From the NCBI GenBank assembly GCA_029937655.1, contig JAPYPK010000017.1, positions 1 through 22,928 on the forward strand: a stretch of 22,928 nt of DNA, given 5' to 3'. Source of the stretch: Nitrospinaceae bacterium. GTDB taxonomy: Bacteria > Nitrospinota > Nitrospinia > Nitrospinales > VA-1. Shown piece after piece: positions 1-6,990 of the stretch (its first letter is position 1; every line of letters starts with the position of its first letter). The position numbers and the translations under genes are program-made. The notes beneath the pieces are model-generated. The model made no database searches. It saw only the letters and a list, made by a program, of their open reading frames with translations, and was not told the origin of the DNA.

Positions 1-767
1 GCTGTTGCCACGATAAGTGGCATGAAGGCTGCATTTTCTACGGGGTCCCACGCCCAGTATCCTCCCCAACCTAATTCTACATAAGCCCAACTCGCTCCAA
101 ATAAATTTCCCATACATAGAAAAAACCATGACACTACTGTCCACTTTCGAGTCAATCGAATCCAAGCATCATCTAAATTTTTAGAAATAAGCGCAGCCAT
201 CGCAAAGGCAAAAGGTACTGTAAACCCAACATAACCTAAGTATAATGTGGGCGGATGGATAACCATCCAGTAGTTTTGCAGAAGTGGATTTAATCCACGC
301 CCATCTTCTGGGGGAAGAGGAATGCGCTCAAACGGATTGGTAGAAAAATTAAGAAGCAAAAGAAAAAAAGCTGTGATCGCAAGCATAACCGCCATCGCAT
401 AAGGGACGACAATCAAGTTCTTCGAGCGATTTTGAATGTGAACTACCATCATGTAGCTTGTTAAGATAAGGGCCCAAAACAGAAGTGATCCTTTTTGTCC
501 TCCCCAAAAGGAACTGAACTTATAAAAATAATCAAGTTCGATATTGGAATATGCATATACGTATTGCAGACTAAAATCATTTGTGAAAAAAGCTTTCCAA
601 AGGGCGATCGAAGAAATTACAACGCACGCCCATGTGATAAGTGGCGCTTTATCTGCACTTAAATAAAGATCTATGCGGTTACCACGTGCAGCCATAACGT
701 AGGCTACTGTCCCATAAAGAGACGTAGCCAGTGCAACCATTAAAGTAAACTCACCTATATCGTTCAT
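1..767 (-). CDS. ccmF: CcmF, cytochrome c heme lyase subunit (partial, C-terminus beyond window)
   Basis: CcmF is the large integral-membrane subunit of the System I cytochrome c maturation machinery. It receives heme from CcmE and helps attach it to apocytochrome c on the outer face of the inner membrane. The frame runs from ATG at 767 leftwards and is still open at base 1, giving about 255 residues. The translation begins MNDIGEFTLMVALATSLYG. It is strongly hydrophobic with several membrane segments, and contains WGGQKGSLLFW, NYWMVIHPPTLYLGY and the tryptophan-rich WGGYWAWDPVENA heme-handling (WWD) motif near residues 235-247, all typical of CcmF. Full-length CcmF is usually about 650 residues, so well over half is missing here. 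It follows ccmE by 97 bases on the same strand, the usual ccmE-ccmF order, and probably shares its promoter. A weak AAGG lies upstream of the start. The family call is firm. Confidence 0.95.
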   Translation of the reverse strand, partial: MNDIGEFTLMVALATSLYGTVAYVMAARGNRIDLYLSADKAPLITWACVVISSIALWKAFFTNDFSLQYVYAYSNIELDYFYKFSSFWGGQKGSLLFWALILTSYMMVVHIQNRSKNLIVVPYAMAVMLAITAFFLLLLNFSTNPFERIPLPPEDGRGLNPLLQNYWMVIHPPTLYLGYVGFTVPFAFAMAALISKNLDDAWIRLTRKWTVVSWFFLCMGNLFGASWAYVELGWGGYWAWDPVENAAFMPLIVAT

Positions 768-864
768 AAAATACCTTGGTTTTCCTGTAATATCTTACTA
801 GAGGTGCTCCCGTCAGAATCGCGGCAAGACCTTTATGTTAATAGAATAGAGTGTGGTATAGAAG

Positions 865-1356
865 CTAGATCGTTGTTTTAGGCAAGAAATCAACTTTCCT
901 GGGGTCTGGTTCCAGCTTGGGCTTATAGTCAGGGAGAGTTCCTGGGTGCATACCTCCAGCCTCTTTTTCGGCCTCATATTTCGAAGGACAACTGGTCAAA
1001 AGTGTGTTCGCATGAAAAACACCCTGTTCGTCAAGAGCTCCTTCTACAACCACTTCTCCACCGTCTTGAAACATATCAGGTGTGACACCCTGATAAACAA
1101 CATTCAGGTTACGGTTTTTTTCTTCAATAGCAAATTGAACGTTAAGGTAATCACCGGGATCTCTTTCAATAGAGCCCGCAACAACATTACCCTTTACCTT
1201 GAGTCCAGTACCATGAAAAGAAACCTTTTGGTCCATTAGTTCGCTAACAGTAAAAAAATAAGTAGATGTGCTGTTAATGCCCGTTGCAATCAGATAGCCG
1301 ATTGCCCCTACAATTAGTGATGATCCAAGGGCAAATTTAATTTTTTTACGACCCAT
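865..1356 (-). CDS. ccmE: CcmE, periplasmic heme chaperone, cysteine (CxxxY) variant
   Basis: CcmE holds heme in the periplasm and hands it to CcmF during cytochrome c maturation. The 163-residue protein has a short basic N-terminus, one membrane anchor (about residues 8-27) and an OB-fold domain with the family's VKGNVVAGSI, VVYQGVTPDMFQDGGEVVVEG and FHANTLL segments. Classical CcmE binds heme covalently through the histidine of an HxxxY motif after LLAK. Here the same position reads LLTSCPSKYEAE, so it is Cys123-x3-Tyr127. From established knowledge, such CxxxY CcmE proteins occur in archaea and sulphate reducers, where the Ccm system can lack CcmH and CcmG. The C-terminal tail (about residues 132-163) is rich in Pro, Lys and acidic residues. 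No good Shine-Dalgarno precedes the ATG at 1356. A strong promoter lies about 60 bases upstream, and ccmF follows. Confidence 0.93.
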   Translation of the reverse strand: MGRKKIKFALGSSLIVGAIGYLIATGINSTSTYFFTVSELMDQKVSFHGTGLKVKGNVVAGSIERDPGDYLNVQFAIEEKNRNLNVVYQGVTPDMFQDGGEVVVEGALDEQGVFHANTLLTSCPSKYEAEKEAGGMHPGTLPDYKPKLEPDPRKVDFLPKTTI

Positions 1357-1414
1357 AGTTTTGTGGAATTTAATATAAAGAAATTTTCATAAGCTATTTT
1401 TTGAGAACTATTTC

Positions 1415-1444
1415 ATAATATCACTCAAAATTTGACCTTGTCAA
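1415..1444 (-). promoter_or_regulatory. Sigma70-type promoter for ccmEF
   Basis: On the minus strand, a perfect -35 hexamer TTGACA (1444-1439) is followed after 18 bases by TATTAT (1420-1415), one base from the consensus -10. A start near 1408 would leave a leader of about 50 bases before the ccmE ATG at 1356. Seen by eye, not tested. Confidence 0.7.
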
Positions 1445-1537
1445 AGTAAATCATTTCAAATAAATATGATGACGATACTAAAAACAATCCTAAAGAAGCC
1501 TAAAAAAAAGAAAAGGACATCAACCGCTTTTTTTAAT

Positions 1538-1563
1538 TTTGATATCCAAGTAATAGTATCAAA
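1538..1563. repeat. Small inverted repeat TTTGATA / TATCAAA
   Basis: The perfect 7-bp arms TTTGATA (1538-1544) and TATCAAA (1557-1563) are separated by 12 bases. It lies about 95 bases upstream of the ccmE -35 element. It could be an operator, but in AT-rich DNA such a repeat can arise by chance. Confidence 0.3.
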
Positions 1564-1629
1564 CGCCTCTGTCTAAACAAAACCCTTCATTATTATATAG
1601 GTCATTAAATTTTTTGGGTCAATAATAAA

Positions 1630-1662
1630 ACTACCGTAACCCGAACAATGGGTTACGGTAGT
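1630..1662 (-). terminator. Perfect 13-bp hairpin with T-rich flank on the minus strand
   Basis: The left arm ACTACCGTAACCC (1630-1642) pairs perfectly with GGGTTACGGTAGT (1650-1662) around a 7-base loop. Read on the minus strand, the stem is followed by TTTTATTATT, so it resembles a Rho-independent terminator for leftward transcription. On the plus strand no T-run follows. No minus-strand gene is visible to its right, so its client is unknown. It might end a small RNA, or block antisense transcription from the dcw side into the ccm operon. A protein-binding palindrome is the alternative. Confidence 0.55.
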
Positions 1663-1754
1663 CAGTTGTGTTTACTGCACCTAATTTAATTTAACTGTCC
1701 TGTTAGAAGCCTAGTTTTATCTGTCTCAAATCAAACCTTTTTCAAACACTGCCT

Positions 1755-1812
1755 AAAGTGTCAGGCGTAAGCACATCTTGATGTCAGCAGAATAGCGCTT
1801 AAATGATTGTGT
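1755..1812 (+). promoter_or_regulatory. Two outlying MraZ-box-like repeats
   Basis: AAAGTGT at 1755-1761 and ATTGTGT at 1806-1812 match the units of the main array at 1835-1882. They lie 80 and 29 bases upstream of it. The second sits in the 9-base context GATTGTGTC, repeated exactly 50 bases downstream at 1855-1863. They are possible accessory MraZ sites, but single 7-mers are weak evidence. Confidence 0.3.
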
Positions 1813-1829
1813 CTTTATACTTTTCTCTA

Positions 1830-1857
1830 TTGACAGGGTGTTCCAATATGCTAGGAT
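1830..1857 (+). promoter_or_regulatory. Promoter of the dcw operon (PmraZ)
   Basis: A perfect -35 TTGACA (1830-1835) is separated by 16 bases from TAGGAT (1852-1857), a four-of-six match to the -10 consensus. Transcription would start near 1864, leaving about 64 bases before the mraZ ATG at 1928. The first MraZ-box-like repeat lies inside the spacer, and the others overlap or follow the -10. This suits repression by MraZ. Confidence 0.65.
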
Positions 1858-1882
1858 TGTGTCAGAAAGTGTCATAAAGTGT
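1835..1882 (+). promoter_or_regulatory. MraZ-box array (operator for MraZ autoregulation)
   Basis: Four direct repeats are seen: AGGGTGT (1835-1841), ATTGTGT (1856-1862), AAAGTGT (1866-1872) and AAAGTGT (1876-1882). Their start-to-start distances are 21, 10 and 10 bases, so they lie on one face of the helix. MraZ is known to bind short direct repeats with 10-bp spacing upstream of its own gene (GTG-containing boxes, AAAGTGK in some bacteria). Their placement over and just after the promoter predicts autorepression. Confidence 0.7.
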
Positions 1883-1927
1883 TTATTAATGTTTTTATAT
1901 TGCTTGTTTACTGCAATCAATTCGCAT

Positions 1928-2314
1928 ATGAACGGATTTTTAGGAACTTATAGCGTCAGTATAGATGATAAAGGGCGTCTAAATGTTCCAGCAAAATTCA
2001 AGGGTCTTCTTGAGAGGGACAGTCCACAATTGGTTATGTGTGTGATGGATGGGTTTCTCATTGTATTTCCTCAACGCGAATGGGCTGCAAATGAGGAAAA
2101 ACTACACCATCTCAATGCATTTGATAAGAGTGATCGAAATAGACTTCGGGAGTTCTATGCTCGAGCGACAGAGTGTGAAATGAAGTCTGGTAAAATTTTA
2201 ATTCCTGTGGCTCAACGTGAAGCCGCTGGTTTGAAAAAAGAAGTGACGCTTGTGGGTATGTCTAAGACTTTTGAGCTTTGGGCTCCGGATCGACTAGAGA
2301 AGACATCTAAGTGA
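1928..2314 (+). CDS. mraZ: MraZ, transcriptional regulator of the dcw operon
   Basis: MraZ is an AbrB/MazE-like (SpoVT-AbrB fold) DNA-binding protein that forms ring-shaped oligomers and controls the operon it heads. From ATG at 1928 the protein has 128 residues. It begins MNGFLGTYSVSIDDKGRLNVP, the conserved first repeat with the DxKGR DNA-binding motif. The second repeat (about residues 65-115) has FYARATECEMKSGKILIP, where DxxGR is replaced by KSGK. The longer frame back to GTG at 1838 was rejected because it would run through the promoter and boxes. No Shine-Dalgarno is visible. It is slightly shorter than E. coli MraZ (about 150 residues) at the C-terminus. The gene is first in the cluster, 73 bases before rsmH, and likely represses itself through the array at 1835-1882. 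Confidence 0.93.
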   Translation: MNGFLGTYSVSIDDKGRLNVPAKFKGLLERDSPQLVMCVMDGFLIVFPQREWAANEEKLHHLNAFDKSDRNRLREFYARATECEMKSGKILIPVAQREAAGLKKEVTLVGMSKTFELWAPDRLEKTSK

Positions 2315-2387
2315 GTTGGCAGTTCTCAATTCGCAGTGTTGCTCTAGTGTATGTAACGCGGTTGTAAACAAGACCCTCTTTTTTAAA

Positions 2388-3323
2388 ATGCTTAAGCAAC
2401 ACGAATCAGTATTAGAGAGAGAGGTCATCCAAAACCTTAACCTTTTGGGGGACAGCTTGATCGTCGACGGCACCTTAGGAGATGGTGGGCACGCAGAGTT
2501 GTTGTTGAAAAGTACAACGAGTGTTCGCGTGTTAGGGATCGACCGGGATATGGGGGCAATTGAGCGGGCTGAGAAAAGGCTAGCTCCGTTCCGGGACCGG
2601 ATTACTTTAGTCCACGGAAACTTCAGTGACATTAAGACTATCTTAAAAAAAGCCAATGTAATGAATGTGGGTGGATTGCTTCTTGATCTAGGTGTTTCTT
2701 CTCCTCAGTTGGATTCGCCAGGCCGAGGGTTTAGTTTTATGCGTAACGGGCCTTTGGATATGAGGATGGATTCTTCTCAAAAAATAACAGCCGCTGACCT
2801 TTTGGTTGCACTGCCTGATGAGGAACTAGTGTCGGTGCTCAAGGAATATGGAGAAGAACGGTTTTCAAAAAAGATAGTGAGAGCTATCCGACAAGCGCAA
2901 AAAAAAAGCGCTATTAAGACAACTCTCCAACTGTCAAATATTGTCTCAAGTGTGATACGTGCGTCGCGACAAACCAAAATTCATCCTGCCACGCGTACAT
3001 TTCAGGCATTGCGCATTGCGGTTAATGGTGAGCTAGAGCATATAAAAAAAGCGCTGAGAGACTCTGTCGATATTTTGCAGGAACCGGCTCGTGTCATAGT
3101 GATTTCTTTCCATTCTCTAGAGGATCGAATTGTGAAGAATTTTTTTAAAACCGAGGAGAAGGGGTGTGTTTGTCCTCCCAAACTTCCGGTTTGCTCGTGC
3201 GGGCACAAGCAGCGATTTAAAATTATTACACGCAAACCAATTGTTCCGACTGTTGAAGAAGTGCAACGTAATTCTCGTGCATCAAGCGCTAAATTAAGGG
3301 TGGCAGAAAGAGTCTATGTTTAA
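2388..3323 (+). CDS. rsmH: RsmH (MraW), 16S rRNA m4C1402 methyltransferase
   Basis: RsmH uses S-adenosylmethionine to methylate N4 of C1402 in the ribosomal P site. The 311-residue length is the family norm. It opens MLKQHESVLEREVIQ, then the SAM-binding loop IVDGTLGDGGHAE (about residues 25-37). LLLDLGVSSPQLD and GRGFSFMRNGPLDMRMD follow. The C-terminal part carries SFHSLEDRIVKNFF and the Cys-rich GCVCPPKLPVCSCGHK stretch before ITRKPIVPT, all hallmarks of the family. The frame is open back to a TTG at 2316, just after mraZ. The extra 24 residues do not match the family, so the ATG at 2388 is preferred. No clear Shine-Dalgarno is present. The end overlaps ftsL by 8 bases, which points to translational coupling. 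Confidence 0.95.
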   Translation: MLKQHESVLEREVIQNLNLLGDSLIVDGTLGDGGHAELLLKSTTSVRVLGIDRDMGAIERAEKRLAPFRDRITLVHGNFSDIKTILKKANVMNVGGLLLDLGVSSPQLDSPGRGFSFMRNGPLDMRMDSSQKITAADLLVALPDEELVSVLKEYGEERFSKKIVRAIRQAQKKSAIKTTLQLSNIVSSVIRASRQTKIHPATRTFQALRIAVNGELEHIKKALRDSVDILQEPARVIVISFHSLEDRIVKNFFKTEEKGCVCPPKLPVCSCGHKQRFKIITRKPIVPTVEEVQRNSRASSAKLRVAERVYV

Positions 3324-3636
3324 GTGGTTGCCAAAATCAAAAAAAAATCAATTTCATGTAACCACGCGTGAATATCGTGTGGTTTTGGTGGCTGTTGTAG
3401 GGTTGATGATAGTGGCTATGGTTTTTGTCTGGAGCAATGTTCGCTTGGTTGGCCTGGCTTATGAATATCAAGCTCTTGAAAAAATCCAACGAAGCTTAAT
3501 TCGCGAAAATAATCTCCTTCATGTGGAGTGGGAAAGCTTGCGTTCGCTAGATCGTATTCAACTATTGGCGAAAAATAAAATCGGACTTAGGGAGCCCGAA
3601 AGCAGACAAATTGTAACAGTCTTTTTAAAGAAATAA
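3316..3636 (+). CDS. ftsL: FtsL, divisome scaffold protein
   Basis: FtsL is a small bitopic inner-membrane protein that binds FtsB and FtsQ and activates the FtsW-FtsI septal synthase. The 106-residue protein has a basic cytoplasmic N-terminus (MFKWLPKSKK), one membrane segment (about residues 21-43) and a periplasmic helix likely to form a coiled coil (about 46-83: YEYQALEKIQRSLIRENNLL). It ends with the RIQLLAKNKIGLREPE pattern common in FtsL. Sequence conservation in this family is low, so the call rests equally on size, topology and its place between rsmH and ftsI. It starts inside the end of rsmH and is followed by ftsI after 3 bases. Confidence 0.88.
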   Translation: MFKWLPKSKKNQFHVTTREYRVVLVAVVGLMIVAMVFVWSNVRLVGLAYEYQALEKIQRSLIRENNLLHVEWESLRSLDRIQLLAKNKIGLREPESRQIVTVFLKK

Positions 3637-3639
3637 GAC

Positions 3640-5391
3640 ATGGGGCGTAAAAAAGAAAAAATACCGAGCGTGAGTGTGAGTCGAGGATCTCTTAAGGCGA
3701 GATTGATTTTAGTTTCGGTTCTTTTTACGTTATTCGGTTCAGGGCTTATAGGGAGGTTATTTTTTCTTCAGGTTATAAAGCATGAAGACTTGGTATCGCG
3801 GTCTATGGGGCAGCATCAGATGACGGTGAATGTGCATTACGGGCGTGGTTCTATATACGACCGAAATATGAATGAATTGGCTGCTAATATTAAAGTTGAG
3901 TCTGTGTATGTAACGCCACAAGAAATTAAAGATAAAAAAAAGACGGCTTTGCTATTAGCGAAAGCTTTAAAGATGGATGAAAAGTTAATTTTAAAGAAAA
4001 TAAGTTCAAGGCGTAGTTTTGTATGGATTAAGCGAAAGGTTTCTCCTGCAGAAATCGCTCGGTTAAGAAGAGATTCTCCTTCAGGGGTTAATTTTATGTC
4101 AGAGGATAAAAGATTTTTCCCAAAGCGAGAGTTGGCTTCTGGTGTTATAGGGTTTACTGGAATAGACAATCAGGGTTTAGCTGGAATCGAACACCAATAC
4201 GATGCAACGCTTAAAGGAAATATTGTTAAAACGGTGATGAGAAAAGATGCTCGAGGAAAACTGGTGCAATTTAACGGGAGGGTTAATGGGAGGGGCACGG
4301 AAAACCGAGGTATGATTTTGGCTATTGACGAGGTGATTCAGTTTTTCGCTGAGTACCATTTGAGTAAACAGGTGAAAAAATATCAGGCTAAGTCAGGGGT
4401 GGTAATTGTTATGAACCCAAGCACAGGTGAGGTATATGCGATAGCAAATATGCCTCAATACAACCCGAACAACTATTCTGCTTACAAGCCTAAAAGGTGG
4501 ATTAATGGTGCGGTGTCTATCTCGTATGAACCGGGGTCAATTTTTAAGCCAATTTTAGCCGCCGCTGCCATTGATGCAGGAGTAGCGAGGCCTCATGATA
4601 TTTTCTTCTGCGAAAATGGAGAATTTGACATTGGTGGTAAGAAGATCGGGGAGGCAGCTAATCATAAATTTGGATGGCTAACATTGCAGGACGTCATCTC
4701 TAAGTCTAGCAATATTGGTTCTGTCAAGGTTGCTCAGCAACTTGGGAAAAGATCTTTTTACGGTTACATTAAAAAGTTTGGCTTCGGGCAAAAAACTGGG
4801 GTGGCTTTGCCTGGTGAAGCTGTGGGTCGGTTTAAGGAATTGGAGGATTGGGATGAAAGGTCTCTAGCTTCTATTTCATTTGGTCACGAAATTAGTGCGA
4901 CCCCACTTCAAATGATAAGCGCTGTCAGCGCAATCGCCAATGGTGGGACACTTATGGTTCCGCGTGTTACACGCGCAATCATAAAAAATGGAAGGCTTGC
5001 TAAGCGTTTTAAACCAAAGGCCGTTAGGAGAGTTGTTTCGATTCAAACTAGCAGGCAAGTGGTAGAGATTATGAAACATTCTGTTAAAACGGGAACAGGT
5101 GGAAAGGCTGCTATTAAAGGTTACGAAGTCGCAGGAAAAACTGGGACAGCGCAAAAATATGACCACAAAATGGGTGGTTACTCAAAGACGGCTTATGTTT
5201 CGTCTTTTGTTGGTTTTGTTCCTGCGGACGCTGCGAAAATAGCTATTTTGGTCATGATTGATGAGCCTAAGGGGGTCCATTGGGGTGGTTCAGTCGCCGC
5301 ACCAGTTTTTAAAAATATTGGAAGGGAAACTTTGCGGTATCTAAACGTGCCATCAAATGATCAGCGTGTTTATATTTTGGACCGAGCGTGA
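3640..5391 (+). CDS. ftsI: FtsI (PBP3), septal peptidoglycan transpeptidase
   Basis: FtsI is the class B penicillin-binding protein that crosslinks septal peptidoglycan together with FtsW. The 583-residue protein has a short basic N-terminus, a membrane anchor (about residues 20-43), then the dimerisation domain with HYGRGSIYDRNMNELA. The transpeptidase domain has all three catalytic motifs: SIFK with nucleophile Ser300, SSN at 356-358, and KTGT at 500-503. No PASTA repeats follow the transpeptidase domain, unlike many Gram-positive relatives. The ATG at 3640 lies 3 bases after ftsL, with only a weak purine-rich stretch upstream, so coupling to ftsL is likely. The stop overlaps a possible upstream murE start (TGATG at 5389-5393). 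Confidence 0.96.
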   Translation: MGRKKEKIPSVSVSRGSLKARLILVSVLFTLFGSGLIGRLFFLQVIKHEDLVSRSMGQHQMTVNVHYGRGSIYDRNMNELAANIKVESVYVTPQEIKDKKKTALLLAKALKMDEKLILKKISSRRSFVWIKRKVSPAEIARLRRDSPSGVNFMSEDKRFFPKRELASGVIGFTGIDNQGLAGIEHQYDATLKGNIVKTVMRKDARGKLVQFNGRVNGRGTENRGMILAIDEVIQFFAEYHLSKQVKKYQAKSGVVIVMNPSTGEVYAIANMPQYNPNNYSAYKPKRWINGAVSISYEPGSIFKPILAAAAIDAGVARPHDIFFCENGEFDIGGKKIGEAANHKFGWLTLQDVISKSSNIGSVKVAQQLGKRSFYGYIKKFGFGQKTGVALPGEAVGRFKELEDWDERSLASISFGHEISATPLQMISAVSAIANGGTLMVPRVTRAIIKNGRLAKRFKPKAVRRVVSIQTSRQVVEIMKHSVKTGTGGKAAIKGYEVAGKTGTAQKYDHKMGGYSKTAYVSSFVGFVPADAAKIAILVMIDEPKGVHWGGSVAAPVFKNIGRETLRYLNVPSNDQRVYILDRA

Positions 5392-5477
5392 TGAGTTGCT
5401 TGGGAGTGGAGAGCGGGTCTCATTTCTTTAATTCAATGGGAATGGATTTAAATTTTTCTGAAAATTATATTTATAAT

Positions 5478-6980
5478 ATGAGTAAATTGTCAGGTCGAAA
5501 ACTATCAGCTTTGATTCAAGGATTTCCTGTGAGAGGTGTCGGTGGAGCTTTGAGTCAGGAAATTTCTTCGATCGCTTTTGACTCTCGTGAGGTCGAAGAT
5601 GGAGGGCTTTTTATTGCCATTCCCGGATTTAAGCAGGATGGTTTTAAGTTTGTCGATGATGCCATTGCTCGCGGAGCCGCAGCATTTATTACAGAAACAC
5701 CTATTGAGGAACTGTCGAGTTTAAACCTTGATCAGCGTAAGGTGACAGCGATTTCTGTGAAAGACTGTAGAAGTGCTTTAGCTTGGGTTGGGGCAGAGTT
5801 TTATGATCGGCCATCTGATCGAATAGACGTTTATGGTGTTACGGGAACAAATGGAAAAACAACAGTCACCTATATTTTAGACTCGATCTATAGGGTTGGA
5901 GGTCAGCAATCAGGAGTAATAGGAACGATTCGCCACCGCTATGGAGGTGTAAATCTTGCGGCGCCAACAACCACTCCTGAATCTTTAGATGTCAATCGAA
6001 TGTTGCATGAAATGGCTGGACGAAAAATTCGCCAATGTTTTCTTGAGGTTTCGTCTCATTCGCTGGTCCTTAAAAGAGTCTTTGGAATGCATTTTTCCGT
6101 TGGCATATTTACTAATTTGAGTCGCGACCATCTGGACTTTCATGGAACGATAGATAAATACAAGGAAGCAAAGAAGGGGTTGTTTCGTGATAACCAGGTA
6201 GAAAAAACCGTTGTTAATATAGATGATTTGGTTGGTCGTGAAATTGCTGGCGAATTTTCAGAAAACTTATTGAGTGTTGGTGTTAAAAAAAATGCCGATG
6301 TGATGGCAGAAGATTGTAGTTTTTCGGATGATGGTAGTTGCTTTACTCTAAAGACCCCGTCGGGTTCTTGTGAAATACGAACTCACTTGTTAGGAATTCA
6401 TAATATATACAATTTGATATTGGCGGCGGCGGGAGCCCTCCAACAAGGCCTTTCGTTGGGCCAAATTGCTGAAGGATTATGTTCCGTTAACCGTATCCCT
6501 GGTCGCTTTGAAAAGGTTCCTTGTGGTAAGAAATTTTCCATTATTGTTGATTATGCGCATACGGATGACGCGCTTCGTAACGTTCTTCAAGCCGCGAAAT
6601 TATTTACACCTGGTCGTATTATCACTGTGTTTGGGTGCGGTGGCGACCGTGATCAAGGAAAGCGGAAAACAATGGGTCGTGTGGCAATAGAAGAAAGTGA
6701 ATTTACTATTGTCACATCAGATAACCCCCGAACGGAAGACCCGCAACGTATCGTAGATGACATTCTTGAAGGTGTTCCCTCCTCAGCCTTTCAGGGTAAG
6801 GATTACGAGGTTGTTGTTGATAGAAAAGAGGCAATCCAGTATGCCGTGCGGAAGGCCCAGCCTGGGGATCTGATAATGATAGCGGGTAAAGGGCATGAAG
6901 ATTACCAAGTTTTAAAAACAGGTGTAATTCACTTTGACGATCGAGAGGTTGCCGAAGAGGCAGCGAGGGGAGTCTTGTAA
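5478..6980 (+). CDS. murE: MurE, UDP-MurNAc-L-Ala-D-Glu:meso-diaminopimelate ligase
   Basis: MurE adds the third amino acid of the peptidoglycan stem peptide in the cytoplasm using ATP. From ATG at 5478 it has 500 residues, the normal length, opening MSKLSGRKLSALIQGFPV then IAFDSREVEDGGLFIAIPG for the UDP-binding domain. The ATP-binding loop TGTNGKTT has Lys127. DNPRTEDP at about 415-422 is the signature of enzymes that add meso-diaminopimelate rather than lysine, so the wall is of the mDAP type. GKGHEDYQ lies near the end. The frame is open to ATG 5391 (or GTG 5388), overlapping the ftsI stop as TGATG. That form would add about 29 unmatched residues but could be real through coupling. murF follows after 10 bases. 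Confidence 0.95.
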   Translation: MSKLSGRKLSALIQGFPVRGVGGALSQEISSIAFDSREVEDGGLFIAIPGFKQDGFKFVDDAIARGAAAFITETPIEELSSLNLDQRKVTAISVKDCRSALAWVGAEFYDRPSDRIDVYGVTGTNGKTTVTYILDSIYRVGGQQSGVIGTIRHRYGGVNLAAPTTTPESLDVNRMLHEMAGRKIRQCFLEVSSHSLVLKRVFGMHFSVGIFTNLSRDHLDFHGTIDKYKEAKKGLFRDNQVEKTVVNIDDLVGREIAGEFSENLLSVGVKKNADVMAEDCSFSDDGSCFTLKTPSGSCEIRTHLLGIHNIYNLILAAAGALQQGLSLGQIAEGLCSVNRIPGRFEKVPCGKKFSIIVDYAHTDDALRNVLQAAKLFTPGRIITVFGCGGDRDQGKRKTMGRVAIEESEFTIVTSDNPRTEDPQRIVDDILEGVPSSAFQGKDYEVVVDRKEAIQYAVRKAQPGDLIMIAGKGHEDYQVLKTGVIHFDDREVAEEAARGVL

Positions 6981-6990
6981 GGTGATTGAA

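Larger units (their letters stand above)
1357..1927. other. Long intergenic region between divergent ccmEF and dcw operons
   Basis: This stretch has no credible protein gene. It is AT-rich with A and T runs (for example around 1501-1540). It contains the leftward ccmE promoter, a small inverted repeat at 1538-1563, a perfect 13-bp hairpin at 1630-1662, and the rightward mraZ promoter with its repeat array. The sequence from about 1663 to 1754 shows nothing else I recognise. It could hold a short minus-strand RNA ending at the hairpin, but this is only an inference. Confidence 0.7.

Noticed and set aside
946..1239. Plus-strand frame of 97 codons opposite ccmE
   Set aside because: It lies entirely antisense to a well-matched CcmE, has no ribosome-binding site and no recognisable domain.
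1838..1927. N-terminal extension of mraZ back to GTG 1838
   Set aside because: It would translate through the -10 element and the MraZ boxes, and the family N-terminus starts exactly at ATG 1928.
3640..3657. Shared MGRKK start of FtsI and CcmE as a possible duplicated leader
   Set aside because: Only five residues are shared. Basic N-termini before a membrane anchor are expected from the positive-inside rule.
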